A stretch of 64,000 nucleotides of DNA from Anagrus nilaparvatae. Taxonomy: Eukaryota > Arthropoda > Insecta > Hymenoptera > Mymaridae. The first letter of the stretch is position 1. Every line of letters starts with the position of its first letter. The notes below the pieces were generated by a model. That model saw only the letters and a list, made by a program, of their open reading frames with translations, was not told where the DNA came from and did not search any database. Where the stretch lies: positions 26,057,501-26,121,500 of the forward strand of contig JAKSXM010000272.1 of assembly GCA_022575985.1 (NCBI GenBank), given 5' to 3'. The translations under genes and the position numbers were made by a program. Below, one piece after another: positions 13,257-24,986 of this stretch.

Positions 13257-13266
13257 CCTTTATATA
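13257..13266 (-). promoter_or_regulatory. TATA box of the secreted-protein gene
   Basis: TATATAAAGG on the minus strand lies about 75 nt upstream of the start codon at 13185, a normal distance for a short 5' UTR. The box stands out by its AAAGG extension, although TATATA strings are common in this sequence. Confidence 0.45.
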
Positions 13267-13269
13267 TCA

Positions 13270-14229
13270 ATTTTTTGATAAAATATTTTTAAGAAATCTG
13301 GGCAGATAATATTTTTAATTGCTTTAACATAATAAATTAAGTCTTACAGAAACTATTTAAATTTGATTAAAATTTAATTATAAATCATAGAGTCATTACT
13401 GTTAATTAATTAATTATTCTTTTCTTGAAAATCTATAATAAATCTATAATTTTTAAAATTATCTAATTGTAAGTAAAATTATTTTTAGATTATTATTTTC
13501 CACTGGATTAAGTAACCTAGATATGATTTGAATAAAATATAATTCAAATGAATTATAGTAACTTAATTATTTTTTTGACGTTATTTCATAATTCTTGGAA
13601 AAATTTCTACGGCGCCATTTATGAATTTAAATTATTTTATTTTTTTACGTAGGTAAGTAAGTAAGTAAGTACTAAAGAAAGCATATAATTGATGAAATTG
13701 AAATACCAAGAAAATATATTTTAAAAAGCCTGAAATCTTAGAAAATTTATTTTTTATTTTAAGATACTTACGACCACGTAGGGTAAAAATGTATTTCGTT
13801 TTTTTACGTATTTAACTTTAACCTTTTATCGATAGCCATAATATTTCATTTTCTAAGTTTAAAATTTTTAGCGTAATTCCTCTAATAATGACCATATATT
13901 CTAATTTTTAAAGACTTTAATAATTGTTTTATTTAAAGAAAAAACCAGGAAAAAATATTCCAGACCTCGTTTTAGAAATATTTACTGTATTTAAATGATT
14001 ATTTGAGATTATTGACCATTAAGGGTAATTTATAACAACATATTTTTATTTTGTTGTAAACTTTCGTTGGTATACCACCATTTGACAAAATAAACTCAAG
14101 CAAAAATTATAATTTTACCTGTTACAATGGTTCCTCTTGCAAAAACCAATTATAATAAAACAGTAAAAATAGGATCTTTTGAATTAACACGTCAAAGAGA
14201 TAATATTTGGATTTAATATCTAACTTTTT
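13270..14229. other. Intergenic, with a (GTAA)n microsatellite
   Basis: AT-rich sequence without a recognisable gene. A short tetranucleotide run, GTAAGTAAGTAAGTA, occurs at about 13655-13671. Confidence 0.45.
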
Positions 14230-14741
14230 TCAATAGAAAAACCAATTTTAGGAAAACTCTTTTTAACCGATTTCCCAAAACTGATACCTAAATTTATGTA
14301 AATTTTTTTCCTAAAATTTTTTCGGCCAATAAAAAAGAAAAATAATTTTATATTTGTTTTCGACAAAAAATTAAGTGTCGAGATTGGAGATATCGAGTAA
14401 TAACTATATTTTCAGATATTAGTACCTTCATAGAAATAAATGACGTATTACACCAAAAAAAAAAAAAAATATTGCAGTTTTTTTTATTTTTTTTAAATTT
14501 TGAGAAAAGTATTAGATCCAAAAAGTTACTATAAACGAACTGTCTAAAACTAGTACTCCCATAGAAATAAATTAGGTACTACGTCCAAAGAGAAAAAAAA
14601 TTTGGTGTTTTTGTATTTTTTTGTGACAAAAATTTTCAAAAAATTAATTATCAGATTCGAGATATCCAGTAAGAACGATACTTCTAGATATTAGTACTTT
14701 CATGGGGTATAAAAATGAGGTATTACATCCAAATTGAGGAC
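14230..14741. repeat. Degenerate ~150-bp tandem repeat
   Basis: At least three diverged units share the order: ATATC-GAG-TA, (T)AGATATTAGTAC, CATAGAAATAAAT, a GTATTACATCCAAA-type block, then a T-rich stretch with AAATTTTGAGAAAA. Unit ends are near 14460, 14590 and 14735. Related wording (TATATCGAGATTTTTTGG) reappears after 15470, so the palindrome at 14742-15454 appears to be inserted into this array. Confidence 0.55.
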
Positions 14742-15454
14742 GCTCTGTCCACCACTGGGTGTTTTTTGCGCAGTATATTTGTAACTAAAATATTTTAACC
14801 ATATATTTATTTATAATAATTTTTTAAATGAAGGAATCAATGCTTTTCAGTATTTAGTACAAGAATATTAAAAAAAAAAATTAAAATGTTTATTTTTTAA
14901 ACAAATACGACCTGTTAAATTTTTGAAATTTTTGGGTCATAAAAGCCTGAGTTCCCAGATCTGGGCTACTTGGATCAAAATTCTGCTTAGCTCATATTGA
15001 AGATCATTCAATTCTAGGTGGAGGTATCGTGGGATATTTTTCGCTAAACATTTTCAGTAATGAGTTATACCTATTTGTTTGTAAATTGTAGAGCATTTTT
15101 AACTTTTTTTTTATAAACAATTAGCTGTTACTAATTACTGAAGAGGTTTAGCGAAAAATTTCCCACGGTACCTCCACCTAGAACTGAATGATCTTCAATA
15201 TGAGCCAAGCAGAATTTTGATCCAAGTTGCCCAGATCTAGGAACTCAGGCTTTTATGACCCAAAAATTTCAAAAATTTAACAGCTCGTATTTGTTTAAAC
15301 AAATAAACAATTTTAATTTTTTTTTTATATTCTTGTACTATAAATACTGAAAAGCATTGATTCTTTCATTAAAAAATTATTATAAATAAATATATGGTTA
15401 AAATATTTTAGTTACAAATATACTGCGCAAAAAACACCCAGTGGTGGACAGAGC
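14742..15454. repeat. Long palindrome (foldback element), 0.71 kb
   Basis: The left end GCTCTGTCCACCACTGGGTG matches the right end CACCCAGTGGTGGACAGAGC exactly. The arms run about 340 bp and are near-identical, including GTTTTTTGCGCAGTATATTT and CCTAGATCTGGGCA-type segments, around a loop of roughly 35 bp near 15098. There is no coding frame. It is a compact foldback or MITE-type element. Confidence 0.88.
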
Positions 15455-17350
15455 ACCCTTAAAAAAAAAGTATATCGAGATTTTTTGGTGAAAAAAATTT
15501 TGAAAACAAAATTAGGTCTTATTACCATAATGGTTGTTAAATATCACCGGTTACAGTCATACATACATACACACCATACATACAGACTTTTTTTAAAAAT
15601 CAGTTTTTAGCTTCTTGAGGTCTATGAGGAACCAGAAATTCAAACTGCTAAAAATGAAACTGGAGTAAACAAAATCAATTTTTTTTTATCAGTACCATTA
15701 GAAACAATATATGCAAACTTGCAATTAATAAAATAATCGATCTATTTATTTATTTATTAATATTAAACGGACATAAATACCCTCAACAATATTCCAATAC
15801 AAATGTTAATTTAAATTTTATTGAATTGATATAAAAATTTAGTAATTAATAACTAAGAAAAATAAAACCAAATGAAGGTTTAGGTCAATATAAAATAATA
15901 AAAATATTAAAAATATAATAAATTATACAGCATTGGAACATTTAATTAAAGTATTATAATATTTTATATAATAATAAAGTAAAGTAAGGTTAAGCAAAGT
16001 AAAATTCTGAATGATAAAGATAAAAATTTTAATTACTCAAATAGTAAATAACTTATTTTTAAATATTGACTTCTAATTCTCTGTTTAAATGCTAATGCAT
16101 CAATTTCAGACAATAGTTTATGTAAATTCCTGTCAGAATTCCAAATCCTGCAAACCCTATAATAGGGCGAAAAAAGGCAAAATTGGATCTGGTAGAATTA
16201 GTTTGGCTTTCTGTAATATTCCGAGGAAATCTTATCTTATATTTATCTAATTTGGAATTTAGGTAGATCATTCAGTTTATTATCAGAAACATGTTATTTC
16301 TTCTCGACCCTCTTCCCCCAGAAAACACACACTTTTCATCCACCTCCTCGAATAACCCTAACTCAAAAAAACTTATTTAAATTTAACAAAAAATATATTT
16401 ATTTATAATTTCAAAAAAAGCATCAAAAACTCTTAAAAAATATTTATAATTAAAAATAGAATAAAAATTCAGAAACAAACATTATAAAAAGAAAACTATG
16501 TCAATGAAAAATAATAAAATGTTTATATTTTTAATATATCAAGCATATATAAAAAGAAAAAATATCCTTTTTTTATAATATGTCCATTATTGTCAAAAAA
16601 TAAAAATAAAAAATATTCTATATATATATAGAAAATATATATATATATATATAAAGAAAAATTATTTAAATGATGTATATGAAATTTCTTGAATGTATAT
16701 AAGATACATAAAAAAAAAAAATATGAAAATGAAAAATATGCAAATACAGCAGAAAATATATACACAATTCAAATATCCTTTTTTTATTTTTACTAACAAT
16801 AGAAGCTGTATGTATTTTATTATTTCATAAAATATAGTATGTATATGAATTTTTATAAAATGAAATTCGTGTATAGGATTAATTATGTACAAAGATTATT
16901 TAATTAAATTATCATATAAAATAGAAATTTTACTTTTTTTTTTGTTGCTTTTTGATGGGAAGTTTCTTGCTTTTTAATATTTTTCAAGTTTTTCATTGTA
17001 GGATGCAGTGTGAGATTTATAAAATAGAGTAGATTTTTAATTAAGTTTTCTGTGTTACCATTTAGGCTCCTAAGAGTCCGTTTATGAGAAAATCAAGTTT
17101 GAAGTTTATATAATAAAGAACTGTGGACACTAATTAAGGACTGGTTATTGGATTTTTAGTTTTTTTTCTAATAGTAGTAAGAACTAAATCTATACATAAT
17201 AATTTACATTTGTTTTTCGCTGATAGAGTTTCTGTTCTTGAATTTTGCTTTAATTTGTAACATTTAGGCATTTACTTGAGTATTCAAACACAGCAAGCTA
17301 ACAGTGGTATTTATTAATATTTAATTGCATTATTATCATCATATATATAT
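15455..17350. other. 1.9 kb AT-rich intergenic, no gene seen
   Basis: This contains a CATA-rich microsatellite near 15560-15590 and (TA)n runs near 16620-16655. The open frames in 16.5-16.9 kb are F/Y/I/K-only products of low-complexity AT sequence. I find nothing coding. Confidence 0.5.
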
Positions 17351-19412
17351 TAGACTGCCAAAAAAAAAATCGACTTTTCGATTTTTTAAGGTGCTCAAGC
17401 GTTTTTAGATGTCATTTAATGAAAAAATAAGTTCTACGTAAACCGCATCTAAAAATATTTAGTCGTTGGACAGCGCCAAAGCATTTTCGATTTTTGAAAA
17501 TGGGCTCAGGAACGTCGGGAGGGACTAAAGCTACTAAACTTGAAAGGCAACATAAAAAAAAATTTCAGGGGGTATTTCATAGTTTTTTTGGACGCTAAAA
17601 ACGATGGAATCATTTATTTTGAATTATTTTTTTAAGGCGAAAAGTTATGAGCTAATTTCAGTGGTAAAAATATCAGAAATTGGACAGTTTTTGACGTCAA
17701 AAACTTGCTGCGGACTAAAAAATGTTTGGAAATTATTTTAAAAGGGCATTCCGCATGTTTTTTGGGTCACTAAAAACGATGAAATTGGTTATTTTTATTT
17801 ATTCTTGACGGATTCAGAGTAATGGGCCAAATATTGTAGCTTGATTTTCCAAATTTAGCATTTTTTTTAGTTCAATGACTGTCAAGCGTACAGATAACTT
17901 TTCTGAACCTCTAGAAAGGTAAATTATTATATTTTCGATATATTTTTATATTTTTCTATCTAGCGCAGAATTAATTGCTTAGAATTTTTTTAAGGATGCT
18001 AGTTTAGTTCAGTGTTACCACAATGACTTAAAATATGGTTTTCAGGCAATTCTCCAAATAATGCTGTCATCTTGCAATTCAAGCAAAATATTTCCAGTTG
18101 GTCTTATTTTTTTTGTATAAAATACACCTTTCAATCCCCGTAATTGGTAATTTTTCATCACCGATTCCCTTATCGTAATAGTTAATAAACCAAATGTCCA
18201 TTTTCGGCCCTAAATGACTAATTTTTAAATTGGTGCTAAAATTTTAATTTTTGATAAAATTGAGTTTTATTTTTTACAACTTTTTGTAAGTTCCAAGTTT
18301 TCAAAAATTTCTTACTCGTCCTTTTAGCCTTAGATATTTCCGAGATATGGTTCTGCAACTTTAATGATAAAGTATCATTTTTTTTAAAAACCTCAAATTG
18401 AGACTCTGTCTTTAAATTAACATATCTGCTAAAAGAAAAATTGAAAACAAAGAAGTAAAAAAATTTTGGAAACTTAAAATTTTTACAAAATTTTTGAAAC
18501 CTATAAGACCTATTTTTAACGAAAATTTCAATTTTTGTAGCAACTTAAAAATTGGTCATTTAGGGCAAAAAATGGGCATTTGGTTTATTAACTATTACTG
18601 AGAGAATAATTGGTACTGAAAAATTGCTGATTACGGGGATTGAAAGGTGTATTTTATGTAAAAAAATGAGACCAACTGGAAGTATTTTGGTTGAATTGCA
18701 AAATGACAGCATTATTTGGAAAATTGGCTGAAAGCCATATTTTATGACATTGTGGTAACACTGAACTAAACTAGCACCCTTAAAAAAAATCTAAGCAATT
18801 AATTCTGCACTAGTTGGAAAAACATAAAAATATGACAATTTACCTTTCTAGAGGTTCAGAAAAGTTCTTTGCACGTTTGACAGTCATTTAACTCAAAAAA
18901 ATGCTGAATTTGAAAATTCAAACTACAATATTTGGCTCATATCTCTGAATCCGTCAAGAATAAATATAAATAACCGATTTCATCGTTTTTAGTGACCCAA
19001 AAAACATGCGAAATGCTCTTTTAAAATAATTTCTAAACATTTTTAAGTCCGCAGCAATTTTTTGACGTCAAAAAATGTCCAATTTTTGACATTTTTACCA
19101 CTGAAATTAGCTCATAACTTTTTGCCTTAAAAAAATAATTCAAAATAAATGTTTCCATCGTTTTTAGCGACCAAAAAAACTATGAAATACCCCCCGAAAT
19201 TTTGTTTTTACGTTGCCTTTTAAGTTTAGTAGCTTTAGTCCCTCCCGACGTTCCTGAGCCTATTTTCAAAAATCGAAAATGCTTTGGCGCTGTCCAACGA
19301 CTAAATATTTTTAGATGCGGTTTACGTAGAACTTATTTTTTCATTAAATGACATCCAAAAACGCTTGAGCACCTTAAAAAATCGAAAAGTCGATTTTTTT
19401 TTTGGCAGTCTA
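17351..19412. repeat. Very long palindrome (foldback element), 2.06 kb
   Basis: The ends TAGACTGCCAAAAAA and its complement are embedded in TA-rich flanks. The arms are about 1 kb each, with centre near 18381 and almost no loop. Exact shared segments include TTTGGCGCTGTCCAACGACT, CCTCCCGACGTTCCTGAGCC and GATTGAAAGGTGTATTTTAT. Arm divergence is modest (substitutions and small indels). No frame longer than about 60 codons exists. The terminal TA and G-containing ends suggest a DNA-transposon foldback of the TA-target type. Confidence 0.9.
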
Positions 19413-19486
19413 ATATATATTTATTTATGCTGCAAATTTAAATCATTAAATGATCAAGGGGATATCCAAATTTTGATTTAAACTTC

Positions 19487-19910
19487 ACTGTAAAAAGTAA
19501 CTTTCTTAGATTTACAAAAAAAATTGAATTTTTTCGAAAAATTAGTGAATTTAAAAAAAATTTTGTAAATATTCGATAAAAACCGTAAATTTACTAAATT
19601 TAGTATATTATCGAAAAATTCAAGAATTCTCGATTTTTTTTTGTGATTTTACGAAAAAAGTTGTAAATTCACAACTATTTTTCGGAAATTTACAACTATT
19701 TTTTGTAAATTTTCGAAAAAAATTTGTAAATTATCAATTTTTCTTGCGAATTTACAAAAAAAAATCAAGAATGCTCCAATTTTTCGTTAATATACTAAAT
19801 TTAGTAAATATACGATTTTTTTCGAATATTACAAATTTTTTCGAAAATTTACTAATTTTTCGAAAACGTTCTAATTTTTTCGTTAATATAAGAAAGTTAC
19901 TTTTTACAGT
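19487..19910. mobile_element. TIR element, ACTGTAAAAAGTAAC family, copy 1
   Basis: The element starts ACTGTAAAAAGTAACTTTCT and ends with the complement AGAAAGTTACTTTTTACAGT. The interior is AT-rich and itself repetitive (GTAAATTTTCGAAAAA-type units alternating between strands). The same terminal repeat bounds the element at 50921-51265, although the interiors differ, so this is a family. It lies only about 75 bp from the end of the 2-kb palindrome. Confidence 0.85.
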
Positions 19911-21005
19911 ATAGAAAATTTCTTTGTAAATATGAAAATTTATATTTCTAATAACGTATTCTTACATAAAAATTTTCTATTATATTATAAACTATTGATT
20001 GTACAGTTGCAAGCGTTCAGGTGCCTTATATCTAAAATTCGTTAACTATAACTTTATGAATAAAATTTAAAATATTTAGAATTTTCAAAAAATGACATAC
20101 ATAAATCTATAATTATTTGTATTTAAAAAAAAAAGCTCCAAGAACTAATGAACCCCAAGAAATTAAAAAAAAAATTCAACAAAAAATTTTTTTGGTTACA
20201 AAATTAATAATTTTTAACGCACAAATTCTAATAAAAAAAAAAAAATCTAATTAAAAAAAGTGTAACTTTATATTAGCATAATAAAAAACGTTAAAATTTA
20301 TTATCCCCATATCCAATTTAGTTGTCCACACACTATAATAATAGAAAACATCATTGGTTATACATACCCTAGGATTTAACTTGTCTCTTCATGACATAAC
20401 AATGTTTCACCATCAGTTTATTTTCATTCTGACTAATTAAAACAGTAGGTCATTAATATATAGAAAGCGTGAAAAGTTTTTGCTTTAAATAGAAAATTAC
20501 CCTTGTCAACGTGATAGAGGTTGGATACACAACTACACTCTTATAGTATACTGCGTTTATATATTATATGAATTTTTCCTGTAAAATACAATTATTACTA
20601 ACACGTTTAGATTAATATCAACAAAAAAACAATTATATGTAAAGATTTTGTTTTTAGCAAGGATGTAATTAAGCATTTAAAATATATACTTGTATTTGTG
20701 ATGTTTTATGTATTTACAGCAATGAAATTTAAAATCTCAAATAATGCTCAAAAAAATATTTGTTTTGTATATGAGGATTTTAGCAATAATCCAATTTTTT
20801 TTTATTTTAAGCAAATTGCTTGAATATTCAAACAAATTATTGATATATCGTTTTAATTAATATTCTACATGACCAAATGTTGCAAAAACTTTTGTTGATA
20901 CCGCATTGGTTTTATGGGCTAGTACCCAAACCTTGTAACTTATCAATTAATGCAGTGCAGGATTCTGACCTTATTAATTTATCAAACTCTTTTGATAAGA
21001 TTTAA
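19911..21005. other. 1.1 kb intergenic, no gene seen
   Basis: AT-rich sequence. The last 250 bp, before the BTB/BACK fragment, contains ATTTTAAGCAAATTGCTT-GAATATTCAAA, which recurs near 22.83 kb. This suggests that a segment including the fragment was once duplicated. Confidence 0.4.
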
Positions 21006-21233
21006 ATGACGGTTGATGATCAAGAGTTAAAACGTCTCAACCTGGAGTACAATACATATGTAAAAATTTTGCATTTGGTGGACATTTGTGGAGTTGAAAG
21101 CTTAAGAAAAATTTGCATCCGATTCTGTGTATTGGTTCTTGACAAGTTAATGAAAACTGATTTTAAAAGGTGGAAGCAGTTAAATGACAAAGTTGCACGA
21201 GAAATTTTGGAAATTCGTTTTAATTTTTGTTAA
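21006..21233 (+). pseudogene. SPOP-like BTB protein C-terminal (BACK) fragment
   Basis: A 75-codon open frame reads LEYNTYVKILHLVDICGVES, LRKICIRFCVLVLDKLMKTD and FKRWKQLNDKVAREILE. This follows the pattern after the BTB domain in speckle-type POZ (SPOP/TDPOZ) proteins: a helix carrying IL.LAD....LK..A..FI, then a W and a V/AEA helix. The BTB domain itself (about 120 residues) is not found upstream; a stop lies immediately before the ATG. It is most simply a decayed copy or the last exon of a lost gene. A short expressed protein cannot be excluded. The MATH-only gene at 59.1 kb supplies the other half of the same architecture, but the two are 38 kb apart and need not be related. Confidence 0.45.
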
Positions 21234-21849
21234 TTAAACAACTGAAAATTAAGTAAACTATTCTTAAAAAGTGAATAATAAATTATTAAATGTATATAAA
21301 CTAAAGAAAAGAATTTTTTTTCTTCATTATTATACATATAAGTAATACATTTTTTTCTAAGGCGAATCTATTTGAGATCCTATATATCTATAGATTCAAT
21401 AATATGTAAATTTTTGAATAATTTTTATTATTCAATAATTTTTGAATTTGTATAAATGGTTGCTTTTCAAAGGAACAGAATATATTTTTTTTTTTAAGTC
21501 CAAATTATAACTTCGTATGTATTGGCAAGTTAACAAAAAATTTTTTTGGAACATAATAATATGTGTTCAAAATGTCAAAAAAGTCCGCTATTCTTTTGCT
21601 TAACTATGAACTTTGAGTATTTAAATTTAAATTTTCTGTTTGGTGCACATGACGTATTTAGGTCCCGAAAATTCATTTTTTTCAACGAAACAAATTTTTA
21701 TGCAGTCTTCTGAGCGTATCATTGTATTCAAGTTTGTCCCTCGCTTTTTGCTATTTTTAAGATTCCTACCATTTTACTAGTGCGCAGTCCATTTTTATGC
21801 ACTTTATAGCTCTGTCTGAATTTTTTTTACTCAATATCTTCGACGTTTT

Positions 21850-22008
21850 TATTATACACGGCGGTCTTCGTGGGACTTGATTTTGGCTAAAAATTTTTAA
21901 AAGAAAACCCAAGAGAAATTTCTAAACACCGCTAAACGTGGGTTATTGTCAAAATTTCGATAGTCACATTCGTCCCACGAAGACCGGGGGGGGGGGGCGG
22001 GGGGATCA
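21850..22008. repeat. Small hairpin element with a G13 run
   Basis: CGGTCTTCGTGGGA at 21862 pairs with TCCCACGAAGACCG at 21975, making a hairpin of about 130 bp. The right end is followed by an uninterrupted G run, then CGGGGGG. Such a G-rich tract is exceptional in this AT-rich sequence. There is no coding frame. Confidence 0.6.
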
Positions 22009-23504
22009 AATACTCATAATATGAACCGTGGAAATCTTAAAGTTTTTGATAATAAAAGATTTATCAACGAAACTTTGCAATTTTAAATTTTTAAAACGCC
22101 CATAGAAAATTTCTAAAACATCCAGATCGTTTCCTCAAAGTGTATGCAATATTTTACTTAATGCATCGCTTGTTTAGTAACGTATTTTGATGGAAAAAAG
22201 GTAACCAAAGTAAGAGAAAATTTAGTAGCTTCAATATTAAGAGCTATTTATAGTCTCAAAATGTCAAAAAAACTAGTCTCGAAAAAATATTAGTCTCAAA
22301 CTGTCAAAAACATCCGCATAAATAAAAAGTCCCATAAGTATAATACGTAAAATTTATTTTTACATTTGTAGTAGAACCATTGAAAATTTTAGCTATTTGG
22401 ACCTTGAAAAAAATAAAAATAAAATAAAAAATTGAAGAAAAAAAAGATAATAAATGTTGTGCTGCGAATGATAGAAAAGTATACTATTTCTGTGAAAAGC
22501 ACCCATTTAAATCTATAAACATTACAAGTAAAAATATTTTTAAAATCTTTTATTTTCCACGTAAACATGAGAATTTTAATGTTTATAATTTGTTGAATGC
22601 TTTGATAAATTTATCAATGCAAGGTTTTAGTAGACAATTCAAAATAAATAATATTACCTTAAATTCTATAATTCAAAACAAAGAATTTTGTTATCTTTCT
22701 TTTATCTTTTTTCATAAAACTAGATTTTTTTAAGAATAGTTGGCCAATTGAGTTACTCTTGATTTTTTTAAAAATATTTTAGCGAAAGTCAAAATGTAAG
22801 CTAAATAATGCAAATTATTTAAAATTTTAAGCAAATTGCTTAAGTATTCAAAAAAATTATTGAAATGTCGCAATTTAAGAATTCTATTAAGTTTTTTATA
22901 AGAATAAATGCAAAATGTTTTCAAATTTAATCAGAACATTCTAATGATATAACTGCAAAAATTTTTTATTCAAATTTCAAAATTGATTACTATTATCATC
23001 AAGTCAATCAGTGAAGCAAAAAGTAGCCAAGAAATTCTTGATTTAAAAATGGTTCATTTTAGTTGACTCTGCATAAAAAATTCTATCAAATATTTTTTTC
23101 TCATTTACTTTTATAGTTATTAAACGACCAAAAAAACGTACTAAAATTATTTATAAATCAATTACAAAATTCTTCCCTTTATATTTTATTAAAATTTATT
23201 TGAAAAATTAATACTTTTTACAAAGATAAATTTTTCTGATATTTGACACATTTTTTCCAAATTTACAGTGCGGATCGGTAGGGGATCCTCGGCCAATCGT
23301 ACAATTTTATTTGAATTTTGAAATAAACAAATTGATTATTATTGGTAAATTTTAAAAGATAAAATATAGGCACGCCTATTTTAAAATTTTAAGCTTTGAA
23401 ATTCTTTCTGGACATTCAGTATTCTTAAAAGATTCTATGAGTTAAGAACTCGATCGCTCTGTCTGTTAATAATTTAAATTATTATTAGAAGCTCAAAGAA
23501 TATC
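22009..23504. other. Intergenic; possible second decayed BTB-region copy
   Basis: Near 22.83-22.87 kb the sequence repeats the block found 180 bp upstream of the BTB/BACK fragment. Further on, near 23.01-23.04 kb, GTGAAGCAAAAAGTAGCCAAG would encode VKQKVAKK, loosely matching the NDKVAREI end of that fragment. Reading frames are broken. Close to the histone start, a small GC-richer patch (23275-23300) includes a CCAAT motif that could be part of its promoter. Confidence 0.3.
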
Positions 23505-24401
23505 ATGCCTGGAAAAGGTGACATTTTTTTTTTTTTTTAATTTAATTTTTTTTTTAATGATTTTTTTATTTATACTCATACATTTTTTGAAAATTACGGC
23601 TTGAAAATTGAATTTTTTTTTTAATTTAAAAAATTTATTCGTTATTTATAATTTGTAAGATCAACTTTATATGCTTGATAGATATTTGATTAATATAATG
23701 CCGATTAAATGTGGGGCTTACAATATTTTATTTATTAATTAACTTTATATTTAACAAAAATAAAGTTAAAAAATAATCAAATTAAAAAAGAAAAAAAAAC
23801 TTTAACACATGCAAATTAAAATTTCATATATTTTTTTTGTTTTTTCAGGAAAATCGGCTGATAAGGCAATGAAAGTTACAAAAAGTGCAAGAGCGGACTT
23901 AACATTCCCCGTAGGTCGTGTACATCGTTATCTAAAGGAAGGCCGTTATGCAGACAGAATAAGTGCTGGTGCTTCCGTTTATACCACAGCAGTACTCGAA
24001 TACTTGGTAGCAGAAATTATGGAGTTGGCTGGAAATGCAGCCAGGGATAATAAAAAAGCGAGGTAAAAAAATATAATTTAACTTTTAATAATAAAAAAAT
24101 AAAAAAATTATTTATAAATTCAATTTTTTGTTCCAGGATCATTCCTCGACATATTGCATTGGCTGTTAAAAATGATGAGGAACTTGATAAATTATTTTTA
24201 AACACAACGATATCCCAAGGTGGTGTATTACCACATATTGAAACTGTATTGCTACCCAAAAAATCAAATACGGGTAAAAATAAATCAATGAATAAGTCAG
24301 TAAACAAAGCAGCCAATAAATCAGCCAATAAAGCTCCTGCTGAAGATGATCATTCGGATTCAAATTCATCAGCCAGTGCTGTAGAGTCACAAGAATACTA
24401 A
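23505..24401 (+). CDS. H2AX: Histone H2A variant of the H2A.X type (SQEY tail)
   Basis: Exons: 23505-23517, 23849-24062 and 24137-24401, joined at GT/AG to give 163 residues beginning MPGKGKSADK. The histone fold is complete: [50 protein letters not shown] and [15 protein letters not shown]. The acidic-patch residues (E of EYL, AE, EL, NDEE) and the double lysine ubiquitylated in canonical H2A are kept. The chain ends SQEY, the SQ-E/D-aromatic motif phosphorylated on serine at DNA breaks in H2A.X. The tail between fold and motif is about 40 residues, with five NK-S/A-x tetrads and an acidic serine-rich segment. The body follows canonical H2A (NKK, QGGVLP) rather than H2A.Z, but with many substitutions. 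Two introns indicate a replication-independent variant. Whether it is the general or a germline H2A.X cannot be told. Confidence 0.9.
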
Positions 24402-24820
24402 AAAATTTATGTATATATTATAATTAATTTATTTATTCAAAGTTATATTAATTAATTTATTTTTTCTAAAAAAATGTTTTTATTTAATTCTTAATTAATT
24501 ATTTATAAAAAATATTTATAATCACATAATAATGAAATGTGATTTGAATTATAATTTATTAGTTTTGTATAATTTTTTTACTTTTAGTAATTTATAGTTA
24601 AGTGTTCAATGTTCATATTTATAAAAGTTTATTTAAAAAATTGTTTATTTACTACAATAATTGAAATAATTTAAAATTATACAAATTTTTTTTGTTGATA
24701 AATATTTATATTTTTTATTAATCTTGTATATTTAATTTAAAAAAGAAAAGAATATTTAGTTTAAAATAAAAAAAAAACAAGATTAAAAATGAAATTTCTT
24801 AAGTGTCATTTTTTTTTCAA
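24402..24820. other. 3' UTR/intergenic, no gene seen
   Basis: AT-rich sequence after the histone stop. No stem-loop of the replication-dependent histone type was noticed right after the stop codon, consistent with a polyadenylated transcript. Confidence 0.45.
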
Positions 24821-24944
24821 ATACCCGGGGAATTTTATTTTATTTCTGTCCAGATCTGATGAAGTCTGAATACCCAGATCTGATCAGATACGGATTTTGG
24901 CATTATATAGTTATATTTTCTTATATCTAAACGCATACAATTTT

Positions 24945-24946
24945 CG

Positions 24947-24984
<38 letters not shown>
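24945..24984. repeat. Poly(A) tract of about 40 nt
   Basis: An uninterrupted A run directly precedes the tRNA-like sequence on the plus strand. On the minus strand it is an oligo(T) run immediately downstream of the tRNA-like body, i.e. where a Pol III terminator would be. Confidence 0.7.

Positions 24985-24986
<2 letters not shown>

Noticed and set aside
16523..16892. Two overlapping minus-strand frames rich in Y, F and I
   Set aside because: They translate (TA)n, T-run and A-run sequence; no codon structure.
24017..24390. Minus-strand frames opposite the histone
   Set aside because: Antisense shadows of the H2A.X-type exon 3; the sense strand encodes a complete histone fold.
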